Part shown: one piece after another, positions 42,235-50,234 of the stretch
How the letters are laid out: each line of letters begins with the position of its first letter
Position numbering within the stretch: position 1 is the stretch's first letter
Source: Streptomyces adustus
GTDB lineage: Bacteria > Actinomycetota > Actinomycetes > Streptomycetales > Streptomycetaceae
Direction of reading: 5' to 3'
DNA length: 64,000 nucleotides
NCBI RefSeq assembly: GCF_009377175.1
Contig: NZ_VJZD01000004.1
Span: 1-64,000, forward strand
Position numbers and translations under genes: made by a program
The notes under the pieces: model-generated
Database searches by the model: none
What the model was told of the DNA's origin: nothing
The model's input: only the letters and a program-made list of their open reading frames with translations

Positions 42235-43247
42235 TCGGCCACATCGCCTACGCGCATGGCAGCCCCTGCCCCACGGCGGTGCTGGACGCCCGGCAACTTC
42301 CTCAGGGCGATCACACGCTGAAGCAGGCGCTCACCGACATCAGGCGATGCCTGCAGGCCGCGGGGGAGGGCCACGTACTGAAGATGGCCCTGATACGGCC
42401 GTCCGAGCATCCCATGTACGACCTGGACTACCGCTTCGTACAGGCGTTGCCGGGGGAGGACCGGTTCGAGCTGCGCGGCTCCTGCGGGCACTCGATCCTG
42501 TCGGCGGTGACCGCGGCGGAGCGCTCTGGAATGCTCGGCGCCCTGGAAGTCGGTGACCGCGTGCGGGTGAATGTCCTCAACAACGGGGACAGCGTGGTCT
42601 GTGAGGTCGATGAAATCTCGGGCGACGAAAGGGAGTTCACCGCCTACTTCGTGCGTCCGCAGGCAGTCCCGGTCGCCCGACTGCTGCTGACCGGTGAGGC
42701 CACGACGGCACTGGAGGCCGGCGGGGCCCGCCGCGAGGTGTCACTGATCTCGTCCGGCAACCCCTATGCGTTCGTGGACGCGCGCACGCTCGGAATCAGC
42801 GACCACAGCGAACTGTTCATGGCCGGGGCGGAGTTCTTCGCCGCGTTGGCCGAGATCCGGGCCGCCGCCTCCGCGCACCTCGGATGGCCCGCAGACGGGG
42901 CGTTTCCGAAGATCGCGGCGATCATGCCGGTCGAGGCGGGTCGGATCGCCGCACGGGCCATCTCCGTTCCCGGCTGGCATCCGACCATCGCGCTCACTGG
43001 CGCGGTATGCCTCGGCACCGCGATCCGCACACCCGGCACCATTCCGTGGCGTCTGGCCCGGGAAGTCGGCTGCATCGACGGCCTGATCGACATCGTCACC
43101 CCGGGCGGGAACACCGCGGTGACCGCGGCGACTCCGGATGTCGCCGGAGAACCGGCGCTGACCTGGGTCTCCGTCAGCCGCAAACGGGTCGACTTCCACG
43201 GCTCGTTCGCGATGCAACCGTCGGCCCCCTGCACTTCGAGGAGCTAG
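42231..43247 (+). CDS. PrpF/DapF-fold isomerase or racemase
   Basis: A 338-residue protein with the two-lobed DapF-like fold of PrpF, the methylaconitate isomerase group. The N-lobe segment YDLDYRFVQALPGEDRFELR leads to a Cys motif GSCGHSILSAVTAAERSGM near residue 84, the catalytic-cysteine region. The second lobe contains ISSGNPYAFVDARTLGI near residue 173 and ALTGAVCLGTAIRTPGT near residue 255, which carries the second cysteine. TPGGNTAVTA resembles the family's closing motif. PrpF-type enzymes move double bonds in small acids; DapF-type enzymes racemise amino acids. Either would fit here. ATG 42231 overlaps the AsnB stop as ATGA. Confidence 0.75.
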   Translation: MIGHIAYAHGSPCPTAVLDARQLPQGDHTLKQALTDIRRCLQAAGEGHVLKMALIRPSEHPMYDLDYRFVQALPGEDRFELRGSCGHSILSAVTAAERSGMLGALEVGDRVRVNVLNNGDSVVCEVDEISGDEREFTAYFVRPQAVPVARLLLTGEATTALEAGGARREVSLISSGNPYAFVDARTLGISDHSELFMAGAEFFAALAEIRAAASAHLGWPADGAFPKIAAIMPVEAGRIAARAISVPGWHPTIALTGAVCLGTAIRTPGTIPWRLAREVGCIDGLIDIVTPGGNTAVTAATPDVAGEPALTWVSVSRKRVDFHGSFAMQPSAPCTSRS

Positions 43248-43251
43248 CCCG

Positions 43252-44400
43252 ATGACTGGCAGCGTCAAGGACACCCGGACCACCGGTCCGCGAGCGGCCG
43301 CGGCGCGGATCGCCCCGGCACTGCGCGGCACACTGCGCGAGTCGGCGGCACGGACCGCGATCACGGGGGCACCCGACAAGGACCTGCTCGCCGACATACG
43401 CGCTTCCGGCCTGCTGGCCGCCGCCGTCCCGGTCGCGTACGGCGGCGCGGGCGGCGATTCCTCGGAGGTCAACCGGCTCGTGGAACAGCTGGCGGCCGTG
43501 AACCCTTCGATCGCCATCATCGCCTTCCAGCACTTCGCCGTCACCGCGAGAATCACCGAGTGGGGCAGCGAGGAGCAGCGCGCCACGATCCTGCCTCGAC
43601 TGGCCGACGGCACCTGGCTGGCCGCGTCCGCGTGGAGCGAGCCCGCGGCCGGCGCGGCCAAGCAGAATCTCGCCAGCACGGCGGAGCGGCTGGACGACGG
43701 CCGATGGGTACTCAACGGGGCGAAGTCATTCACCACCGGTGCCTCGCTCGCCGACATCTACCTGGTGCTGGTGCAGACCGCCCGGCCGGAAACGGGGACA
43801 AGCGGGGTCTACGGCGCGTCGGGGCAGACCTTCTTCCTGGTCGAAGGAGCCAACCCCGGACTCGTACCGGACCTCGGCCTGGATCTGACAGGCATGCGCG
43901 GCTCGGCGACCGGCTTCGTCACTCTGCGCGACTGCCTGGTCGGCGAGGACGACCGTCTCGGCCCTGAGGGCAGAGCTCCGCAGATCATCTCCGGAGTACG
44001 GGAATCGGGGGCGACCCTGGGCGCGGTCGCACTCGGCGTCGCCCAGTCGGCCTTCGATCTGGCGCTGGACCACGCCGCGCGGCGCGGCCTGCTGGCCCGC
44101 CCCACGGTCAGACACCGCCTGGTGGATCTGGAGACCCGGATCGAATCGGCGCGCGCGATCGTCGAGCGGGCCGGCGCCAGGACCTCGCCCACACCAGGGC
44201 TGACCACCCTGCACAGCAAACTGCACGCCTCCGAGGCCGCCGAGGAGATCTGCCTGGAGGTGGCCCGCCTGCTCGGATCGGCCGGCTATGCGACCGGCCA
44301 CGCCCTGAACCGGATGCTCGCGGACGCCCGGGCGGTGGCGCTGATGGGCCCGACCAACGACCTGTGCCGAGAACTGGTGGCGACAACATGGCCGAGTTGA
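43252..44400 (+). CDS. Acyl-CoA-dehydrogenase-like flavoenzyme lacking the catalytic Glu
   Basis: A 382-residue acyl-CoA dehydrogenase-fold protein; GAGGAG lies before ATG 43252. FAD-binding patterns are visible (TWLAASAWSEPAAGA; WVLNGAKSFTTGASLADIYL). The usual C-terminal base, Glu in a Y-E-G-T-x-E-I motif, is replaced (VALMGPTNDLCREL). Family members without it are often flavin monooxygenases (DszC/group D type) or oxidases acting on free molecules rather than CoA thioesters. No CoA ligase or carrier protein lies nearby. I therefore favour a hydroxylase or N-oxidase role over beta-oxidation. It overlaps the cyclic-amidohydrolase gene by 13 bp. Confidence 0.8.
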   Translation: MTGSVKDTRTTGPRAAAARIAPALRGTLRESAARTAITGAPDKDLLADIRASGLLAAAVPVAYGGAGGDSSEVNRLVEQLAAVNPSIAIIAFQHFAVTARITEWGSEEQRATILPRLADGTWLAASAWSEPAAGAAKQNLASTAERLDDGRWVLNGAKSFTTGASLADIYLVLVQTARPETGTSGVYGASGQTFFLVEGANPGLVPDLGLDLTGMRGSATGFVTLRDCLVGEDDRLGPEGRAPQIISGVRESGATLGAVALGVAQSAFDLALDHAARRGLLARPTVRHRLVDLETRIESARAIVERAGARTSPTPGLTTLHSKLHASEAAEEICLEVARLLGSAGYATGHALNRMLADARAVALMGPTNDLCRELVATTWPS

Positions 44401-45788
44401 CGAACGACATCTCCCGCACCGCGGAACTCGTGGTCAGCGGCAGCCGACTGGTGACACCCCAAGGCGTGCGCGCCGGACATGTGCTGATCGCCGCCGGCCG
44501 GGTGCTGGCCGTGGCGGACACCGACACGGCGCCGCCCTCCGCGAAGCGCATCGACGCCCGGGACGCGTATGTCCTGCCAGGCCTCATCGACTCCCATGTG
44601 CATTTCCGCACCCCCGGCCTCACGCACAAGGAGGACTGGGAACACGGCGGCCGGGCCGCTGTCGCGGGCGGCGTGACCACGGTGCTGGACATGCCCAACA
44701 CGGTTCCGCCGACGCTCACCGAACAGGCGCTGCGGCAGAAGGCCGCCCTGGTGAACGGTCGCACGCTCGTCGACTACGGCTTCCACCTCGGCGTCGACCC
44801 CGAACGTCCCGAACTGCTCGCCTCGCTGGACCCGGCAGTCGCCCGCAGCGCGAAGATCTTCATGGCCGGCCACCACACCGCGCCGACCGTGCTCCGCGAA
44901 CCGGCACAACTGCAGAAGGCCTTCGCCGCGGCCGCCGAGGGCGGCGTGCAACTGGTGCTGCACGCCGAGGACGACTCGCTCTTCGCGCTGCTCGACGGCT
45001 GGTGGGGTGAGCCCGGCAGCTACGCCGAGTACGAGGCGCGGCGCCCGCGCAGCGGTGGCATCGTCGCGGTCGCCAAGGTCATCGAACTGGTACGGCGTCA
45101 CGGGACCAAGGCGCACATCCTGCACCTGTCCAGCCGTGAGGAGGCGGACCTGGTCTGCGCCGCGCAGAACGCCGGTCTTCCGGTCACCTTCGAGGTGACC
45201 GGGCATCACCTGTCCTTCACCGACGAGGACACACACCGCCTCGGTGCCCGCACCCGGCTGTCGCCCGCCATCCGCAGCCGCGCCGACCAGGACCGGCTGT
45301 GGGAGGCCGTGTGGGCCGGGCAGCCGACGGCCATCGGCAGCGACCACGCCCCGCACACGGTCGAGGAGAAGACTCGTGGCGTGCGGCAGTCCCCGCCGGG
45401 TCTGCCCGGCGTGCAGGAACTCGCGGTCGCGGTGTGGACCGGGATGCGCCGCCGCCGGCCCGACGAACACCCGGACCGGGCCGCCGAGCGACTGGTCCGG
45501 CTGCTGGGGAGCGGCCCCACCGATCTCTTCGGCCTGACCGGCAAGGGCCGCATCGAGGCCGGCTCCGACGCCGACCTGGCCTTCCTCAGACCCGATGACA
45601 CCTGGATGCTGTCTGCCGCCGACGTCCGCTCCAAGTGCGGATGGTCGGCCTACGAGGGCTGGACGATGGCCGCACGCGTGACCCGCACCCTGCGGGCGGG
45701 ACGGGTCGTCTGGGACGCCGAGGACGGCACCTTCGGAGAGCCCGACGGCCGGTGGCTGACTCCTGCCGACAAGCACGGAGGTCTGTGA
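44388..45788 (+). CDS. Dihydroorotase/dihydropyrimidinase-like cyclic amidohydrolase
   Basis: A 466-residue metal-dependent cyclic amidohydrolase. Metal and substrate motifs are in order: GLIDSHVHFRTPGLTHKEDW near residue 70, DMPNTVPPTLTEQA near residue 103, a candidate carbamylated-Lys strand ARSAKIFMAGHH near residue 155, VLHAEDDS, AHILHLSSREEADLV, and IGSDHAPHTVEEKTRG near residue 320. These match dihydroorotase and allantoinase, which open or close N-acyl urea or imide rings. In the cluster it could form a cyclic ureide from an N-carbamoyl or amide intermediate, or open one. It starts inside the upstream gene and ends overlapping the monooxygenase as TGATG. Confidence 0.85.
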   Translation: MAELTNDISRTAELVVSGSRLVTPQGVRAGHVLIAAGRVLAVADTDTAPPSAKRIDARDAYVLPGLIDSHVHFRTPGLTHKEDWEHGGRAAVAGGVTTVLDMPNTVPPTLTEQALRQKAALVNGRTLVDYGFHLGVDPERPELLASLDPAVARSAKIFMAGHHTAPTVLREPAQLQKAFAAAAEGGVQLVLHAEDDSLFALLDGWWGEPGSYAEYEARRPRSGGIVAVAKVIELVRRHGTKAHILHLSSREEADLVCAAQNAGLPVTFEVTGHHLSFTDEDTHRLGARTRLSPAIRSRADQDRLWEAVWAGQPTAIGSDHAPHTVEEKTRGVRQSPPGLPGVQELAVAVWTGMRRRRPDEHPDRAAERLVRLLGSGPTDLFGLTGKGRIEAGSDADLAFLRPDDTWMLSAADVRSKCGWSAYEGWTMAARVTRTLRAGRVVWDAEDGTFGEPDGRWLTPADKHGGL

Positions 45789-47023
45789 TGTCCGACCAGC
45801 TCACGGCCGTGATCGCCGGCGGTGGCATCGGCGGACTGGCCACCGCGACCGCGCTGGCCCGGGCCGGACTCGCCGTCACCGTGGTCGAACGCACCGAACG
45901 CCTCGCCGGTGCCGGGGCAGGCCTGGTCCTGTACCCCAACGGGGTGGCCGCCGCCGAAGCCGTCAGCCCCGGGCTCGGTGACCGCCTCCGCGAGTCCGGG
46001 CACATCGTCGGCCCCGGCGAGGTCCGGTTGCTCCTGGATCCCTCAGGACGTGTGCTGTCCCGCGAGCCCATCGGCGACGACAACGAGCGCTTCGGCAGGC
46101 CCCAGATCCCCATCCTGCGCAGCCACCTGCAGACGGCACTGGTGCAGGAGGCGACCGCGGCGGGGGCCCGGCTCATCCTGGGCACCGGCGTACAGGCGTA
46201 CCGCGACGCCGTGGGACGGGTGTCGGTGCGACTGTCGGACGGCGGAACGCTGGAAGTCGATCTTCTGGTCGCCGCCGACGGCATCAACTCGGCGCTCCGC
46301 AGACAGATGCTGGGCGACGGCCCGCCGCTGTACCGGGGCTACACCTCGGTGCGCGGGCGCAGCTCCGGCTCGGGCCTTCCTCAGCAGGGCTTCGTGGTCA
46401 ACGGGCGCGGCGTCCAGCTCTTCGTCGCTCCGGTGGGAGACGACACCCTGTACTGGACGGCGAAGATCACCGCGGCGCAGGGCGTCTGGCCGGCCAAGGG
46501 CCCGGCAGGAGCACGGCGCGCACTGGTGGAATCCCTCACCGCATGGCACGAACCGGTCGTCCGGATGATCGCCGGATCCGACGACATAGTGGTGAGCGAC
46601 ATCCACGACCGCGACCCCGTGCGGCGCTGGGTCGACGGCCGGGTCGTCCTGCTCGGCGACGCCGCGCACCCGATGGTGCCGGCACTGGGCCAGGGGGCGA
46701 ACACCGCCCTGGAGGACGCGGCGGTGCTCGCCCACGAACTGCTGAAGCACCGCGTCGCGGCCGGCGGCGCGCTGACGGCGCCGCTGGCCGCGTACGAGCG
46801 GCAGCGCACCGAGCGGACCGCCCACGTGGTCCTGCGCTCACGACGGCAGGGCTCGCTGGACCAGGGCGCCGGGCGTCTGCGCTCGCTCGCCCGTGACGTC
46901 TCCATGCGGCTGCGCGGCCGCAAGGACGCGGCGATCCTCGACATCGCCGCCTGGACTCCCCCTGAACCCCCTCGCGGAACCCCCGACGCAGAACCACTGA
47001 GGAGACACCATCATGAGCGCTGA
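45788..47023 (+). CDS. FAD-dependent aromatic-type monooxygenase
   Basis: A 411-residue class A flavoprotein monooxygenase. The N-terminal FAD dinucleotide motif is AVIAGGGIGGLATATALARA, the DG motif is LLVAADGINSALRR near residue 165, and the GD motif is VLLGDAAHPMVPALGQGAN near residue 300. The C-terminus is long and basic (HVVLRSRRQGSLDQGAGRLR; MRLRGRKDAAILDIAAW). The TGATG start at 45788 is coupled to the amidohydrolase. These enzymes hydroxylate small aromatic or heteroaromatic rings with NAD(P)H. A heterocycle produced by the preceding enzymes could be its substrate. The gene end overlaps the SH3-like gene by 11 bp. Confidence 0.85.
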   Translation: MSDQLTAVIAGGGIGGLATATALARAGLAVTVVERTERLAGAGAGLVLYPNGVAAAEAVSPGLGDRLRESGHIVGPGEVRLLLDPSGRVLSREPIGDDNERFGRPQIPILRSHLQTALVQEATAAGARLILGTGVQAYRDAVGRVSVRLSDGGTLEVDLLVAADGINSALRRQMLGDGPPLYRGYTSVRGRSSGSGLPQQGFVVNGRGVQLFVAPVGDDTLYWTAKITAAQGVWPAKGPAGARRALVESLTAWHEPVVRMIAGSDDIVVSDIHDRDPVRRWVDGRVVLLGDAAHPMVPALGQGANTALEDAAVLAHELLKHRVAAGGALTAPLAAYERQRTERTAHVVLRSRRQGSLDQGAGRLRSLARDVSMRLRGRKDAAILDIAAWTPPEPPRGTPDAEPLRRHHHER

Positions 47024-47324
47024 GCAGCAGGAGATCGCGACCTTCCGCGCGGGCCCCATCTGGCGGGACGCCAATGTGCGCACAGGCCCGTCCTTGGACA
47101 GTCCCGTCATCGAGTTGCTGCTGCCCGACGACGGCGCCGACTACCGGGCAGAGGTGTGGACGGTCGGCGAAGAGGTCGTCGAGGGAGTCATCGTCAGCGA
47201 CATCTGGCTGCGGTTGTCCGCCGGTGGCTGGTGCAGCGCGGTCAACTTCGACCAGGAGACCATGGCGAGGATCCCGCGGGAGGCCGAACTCCCGCCCGGT
47301 GAGACCGGACGGGTCGACCGGTGA
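47013..47324 (+). CDS. Small SH3-like domain protein
   Basis: A 103-residue soluble protein starting at ATG 47013, with GAGGAG upstream inside the monooxygenase gene. Residues 12-75 read like a bacterial SH3b domain: AGPIWRDANVRTGPSLDSPV, then ELLLPDDGADYRAEVWTVGE and VSDIWLRLSAGGWCSAVNFD. No signal peptide is seen, so unlike wall-bound SH3b proteins it is presumably cytoplasmic. It is fully embedded in the operon (overlaps on both sides), which implies a role in the pathway, perhaps as a chaperone, immunity/binding protein or scaffold. I know no characterised homologue. Confidence 0.6.
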   Translation: MSAEQQEIATFRAGPIWRDANVRTGPSLDSPVIELLLPDDGADYRAEVWTVGEEVVEGVIVSDIWLRLSAGGWCSAVNFDQETMARIPREAELPPGETGRVDR

Positions 47325-47917
47325 CCTCGCTGCCGCGCCTTCTCGCCGAGGACCTCCGCACGGTCGTCGAGCGCGATCCGTCGGTCCACGGCCGGGCAGA
47401 AGCGATGCTGCATCCGGCGCTGCCCGCGCTGTGGGGACACCGCGTCGCGCACCGTCTGCACCGCCGCGGCCGCCGACTGGCCGCCCGCCTGCTCATGGTC
47501 ACCGCCCGCGCCGTCACCGGGGTGGAGATCCACCCCGGTGCGGTGCTCGGCCGCCGGGTCTTCATCGACCACGGCGCCGGGGTGGTGATCGGGGAGACGG
47601 CGCGGGTCGGTGACGACGTCACCGTGTATCACCAGGTCACGCTGGGTGCTGTCGGCTGGTGGAAGGACAACCGCCGATCGCCGGGCGAGCGACGGCATCC
47701 GGTGGTCGGCAACGGGGTGATCCTGGGCACGGGCGCCACGGTGCTGGGTCCGGTGACGGTCGGAGACCGCGCGATCGTCGGGGCAAGGGCTCTGGTCGTC
47801 AAGGACGTCCCGGCCGGAGCCCGGGCACTGGCCCCCGCCGCGGTGATCGACTGCCGCACGGACAGTACTCAGGCCGTCGAGATGCCGCGGCACACCGCCT
47901 CCGCGGGTTCGCGGTGA
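47321..47917 (+). CDS. cysE: Serine O-acetyltransferase (CysE/EpsC type)
   Basis: A 198-residue left-handed beta-helix acyltransferase. An N-terminal helical part (LRTVVERDPSVHG; LPALWGHRVAHRLHRRGR) leads into the hexapeptide repeats with the catalytic Asp-His pair (GVEIHPGAVLGRRVFIDHGA) and GDDVTVYHQVTLGAVG. A long C-terminal end (RHPVVGNGVILGTGATVLG; VGARALVVKDVPAGA) closes the active site. It forms O-acetyl-L-serine from serine and acetyl-CoA. Being placed between an operon of modifying enzymes and a cysteine synthase, with an SSGSTG paralogue upstream, it probably supplies the activated serine for the pathway. GTG 47321 overlaps the SH3-like gene by 4 bp. Confidence 0.9.
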   Translation: MTSLPRLLAEDLRTVVERDPSVHGRAEAMLHPALPALWGHRVAHRLHRRGRRLAARLLMVTARAVTGVEIHPGAVLGRRVFIDHGAGVVIGETARVGDDVTVYHQVTLGAVGWWKDNRRSPGERRHPVVGNGVILGTGATVLGPVTVGDRAIVGARALVVKDVPAGARALAPAAVIDCRTDSTQAVEMPRHTASAGSR

Positions 47918-48038
47918 GGAGGTAGGGCCGGGTCCGGTGCGCGCCGCCCACCCGCGCTCACCCATCGACCGCAGTCCCGTCAGAGAACGCCGACGCCGAC
48001 GCCGACGCCCACGCCGCCCCCCGATCAGGAGACCCCGC

Positions 48039-49010
48039 ATGTCCATCCCCACCGAGTCCGCCGTGTCAGCGGCGGCCGTGCCCCGCATCGCCGACGGCAT
48101 TGACCAGTTGATAGGCGGTACGCCCCTGTTGCGGCTGCCCCTCGACGGCGACGCCGCCCCCGGCGTCCAGGTCCTGGCCAAGCTGGAGTCGGCCAATCCA
48201 CTGGCCAGCATCAAGGACCGGCCGGCGCTGTGGATGCTTCGGGCGGCCGAGGCGGCCGGGGAACTGGTGCCTGGCCACGGAACCGTGATCGAGGCGACGT
48301 CCGGGAACACCGGTATCGCGCTGGCGGCCCTGGCCGCCGCCCGCGGCTACCGCTGCGTGATCGTGATGCCGGACAGCGCTACCCGGGAGCGGGTCAGCCT
48401 GTTGGGCGCCCTGGGCGCCGAAGTCGTCCTCACGCCACGGGAACTGCGCTTCCAGGGCTGCATAGACAAAGCCGAGGAGATCCATCGCGGCACCCCGGGC
48501 TCCTGGTACGCCCGACAGCATGAGAACCCGGAGAACGTACGCGCGCACCGGGAGACGACCGGCCCCGAGATCTGGGCGGACACCGGGGGCAGGGTGGACG
48601 TGCTGGTCTGCGGGATCGGCACGGGAGGCACACTGTGCGGGTCCGCCGGTTTCCTCAAGGAGCACAACGCGAGCCTGAAAGCCGTGGCAGTGGAGCCGGC
48701 CTCCTCGCCCCTGCTGTCGAAGGGATTCGCCGGTCAGCACGCGATCCCCGGACTCACCGGCGGCTTCGTGGCCCCGGTCACCGACCTCTCGCTGATCGAC
48801 GAGGTGCTGACCGTCTCCGACGATGAGGCTCTGGAGACCGCGCGATGGCTGGCCCGGCGCGCGGGTGTCCTGGTCGGGATCTCCTCGGGCGCGGCCGTCC
48901 ACGCGGCGCTGCGTCTTGCGCGGCTGCCGGAGCAGGCGGGCCGGACCATCGTCACGATTCTTCCGGACACCGGCGAACGCTATCTCTCAGTGTGGTCTAC
49001 GACGGAATGA
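48039..49010 (+). CDS. Cysteine-synthase family PLP enzyme (canonical substrate loop)
   Basis: A 323-residue fold-type II PLP enzyme. The ATG at 48039 has CAGGAG upstream after a 121-bp gap that includes a short CGCCGA-type tandem repeat (about 47988-48017). The PLP lysine is in NPLASIKDRPALWML, near residue 60, the substrate loop is EATSGNTGIALAALAAARGY, and the phosphate loop is CGIGTGGTLCG. The C-terminal segment ILPDTGERYLSVW is standard. It shares about half its residues with the enzyme at 39408, so both probably arose from one ancestor. It could make cysteine or a second beta-substituted alanine. It is the last gene of the operon. Confidence 0.85.
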   Translation: MSIPTESAVSAAAVPRIADGIDQLIGGTPLLRLPLDGDAAPGVQVLAKLESANPLASIKDRPALWMLRAAEAAGELVPGHGTVIEATSGNTGIALAALAAARGYRCVIVMPDSATRERVSLLGALGAEVVLTPRELRFQGCIDKAEEIHRGTPGSWYARQHENPENVRAHRETTGPEIWADTGGRVDVLVCGIGTGGTLCGSAGFLKEHNASLKAVAVEPASSPLLSKGFAGQHAIPGLTGGFVAPVTDLSLIDEVLTVSDDEALETARWLARRAGVLVGISSGAAVHAALRLARLPEQAGRTIVTILPDTGERYLSVWSTTE

Positions 49011-49251
49011 TTCCTGACAGATCTGCGTGAATCCGCTGTGCGGGCGCCTGGGATCCGTCTTGACAGATCATCGAGTGGCGGATCATGACGGGTTGATAGG
49101 CCGCCATGAACTCATCGCTCAGGATCGGAAGTTACTCGACTCTCGCGGTTTTCCCAGGGTCGCCCGGGTGGGTGTGACTGCTGGCGTTCGGCGCCTGGGT
49201 GCTTGGCGTTGGCCGTAGGGTGCGGCTGCGGATGAGTTGCTTGTTGCGCGG

Positions 49252-49770
49252 GTGCGGATGCTCGATCAGCAGGGCCGGTCGGCGAAGGCGATCGCCAAGG
49301 CGACGGGGATGGGCGCTGGAGAGATCGTCGGGGTGCTGAATGGCGCCGTCGCGGTCTCAGGGCCGGGGCGCGGCGAGCCTCGTTGCTGGGTGAACGCCGA
49401 CTGGAGCCACAGTGTGGATCTTGAGGGTGCGCCGCAGTGGGCGGGCTTTGATCCTGGGGCTTCCGATGCCGAGGCCGTGCGTGGTTTGGTCGCGGTATTC
49501 GTCGCCGCGGCCAGCACGCGCTCCACGAAGGCGCAGGTTGCGGGGTTTCTGCTGGACGTGTGGTGTCTTGGCGTGAAGAACGCGCTCGCGCCGGAGCCGA
49601 TGAGCGAGAGTCAGCTGGCCAGCCACCGGGGGCTCCACTTCAGCGCTTTCGAGATGCATGTACAGGTTCCGGCCGACCTCGTCCGCGCTCTGGTATTCGA
49701 GACCGCCGCCTACGGGCGCGGCTTCGGATTCGAACCCGAGGGGGAGCTTGCCGAGGAGACCAGGGCGAGG
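49252..49770 (+). pseudogene. Truncated gene for a conserved actinomycete protein
   Basis: The frame reads VRMLDQQGRSAKAIAKATGM, an HTH-like start, then VNADWSHSVDLEGAPQWAGF and FLLDVWCLGVKNALAPEPMS, and then QVPADLVRALVFETAAYGRG. It resembles a widespread streptomycete protein family of unknown function that contains the phrase WCLGVKNA. The start is unclear: an in-frame TAG at 49216-49218 blocks extension, and no good ribosome binding site precedes GTG 49252 or ATG 49258. Homology ends near 49770, where an IS1380 tail begins in another frame, so the gene has lost its 3' end. Confidence 0.5.
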
Positions 49771-49774
49771 TGTT

Positions 49775-49945
49775 CGAGCCGGTGGCTTCCACGCCCACGA
49801 CCTGGCGGCTGCGGCAGTCGCCGCCCGGCTTACCCGCGGCGGCCGCCGCCTCCACTTGAGGATCTCGGCGACCTGGCCCTGGCGACACGAACTCACCACC
49901 GCGTTCCACCGCCTCAGTGCCCTGCCCCCCAGCCAGCTGACCTAC
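49775..49945 (+). pseudogene. C-terminal fragment of an IS1380-type transposase
   Basis: A 57-residue stretch (FHAHDLAAAAVAARLTRGGR, then RLHLRISATWPWRHELTTAF and HRLSALPP) matches the end of IS1380-family transposases, whose last helix typically contains WPW and a TAWHRL-like motif. The upstream catalytic part is absent. The fragment begins where the preceding gene breaks, so the two mark the junction of an old insertion or deletion. From 49946 to 50180 I see no gene. Confidence 0.5.
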
Positions 49946-50180
49946 AGGTCCCTGTCCGCCCACGACCCGAAAGACCTCGACGAACCAGGCCACAGCGCCG
50001 GGACCTCGACATGCCAGCAGCTGAAACCGACCAGACCACTACCAAGTTGGCTGCGCACCACACCTCGCCAGCCGCAACCGAAATGGCGAGGCTAGCCGCA
50101 CGCACATGCCATCGACCGGTCGTGCGGGAGCCCCCTCTCGTCACCGGGGCCAGTGCAGAGGCGGGAGCGAGGGCTCACCC

Positions 50181-50228
50181 TGCCGGGGGCTGGTGTCGTG
50201 CTCGCGAGCGCGACACCAGCCCCCGGCA
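50181..50228 (-). terminator. Strong hairpin terminator of the subtilase gene
   Basis: Perfect 18-bp arms TGCCGGGGGCTGGTGTCG (50181-50198) and its complement (50211-50228), with a 12-bp loop (TGCTCGCGAGCG). It lies 7 bp beyond the stop of the minus-strand subtilase gene. This is the clearest terminator in the window. Confidence 0.85.
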
Positions 50229-50234
50229 CAAGGG

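Noticed and set aside
47988..48017. Short CGCCGA-type tandem repeat before the second cysteine-synthase gene
   Set aside because: Only about four units and GC-simple; not a CRISPR or iteron array. It is probably slippage.
37751..49010. D-cycloserine cluster
   Set aside because: CysK-like, DapF-fold and serine acetyltransferase genes fit the idea, but the arginase-like, haem hydroxylase and ATP-grasp genes of that pathway are missing, and several unrelated enzymes are present.
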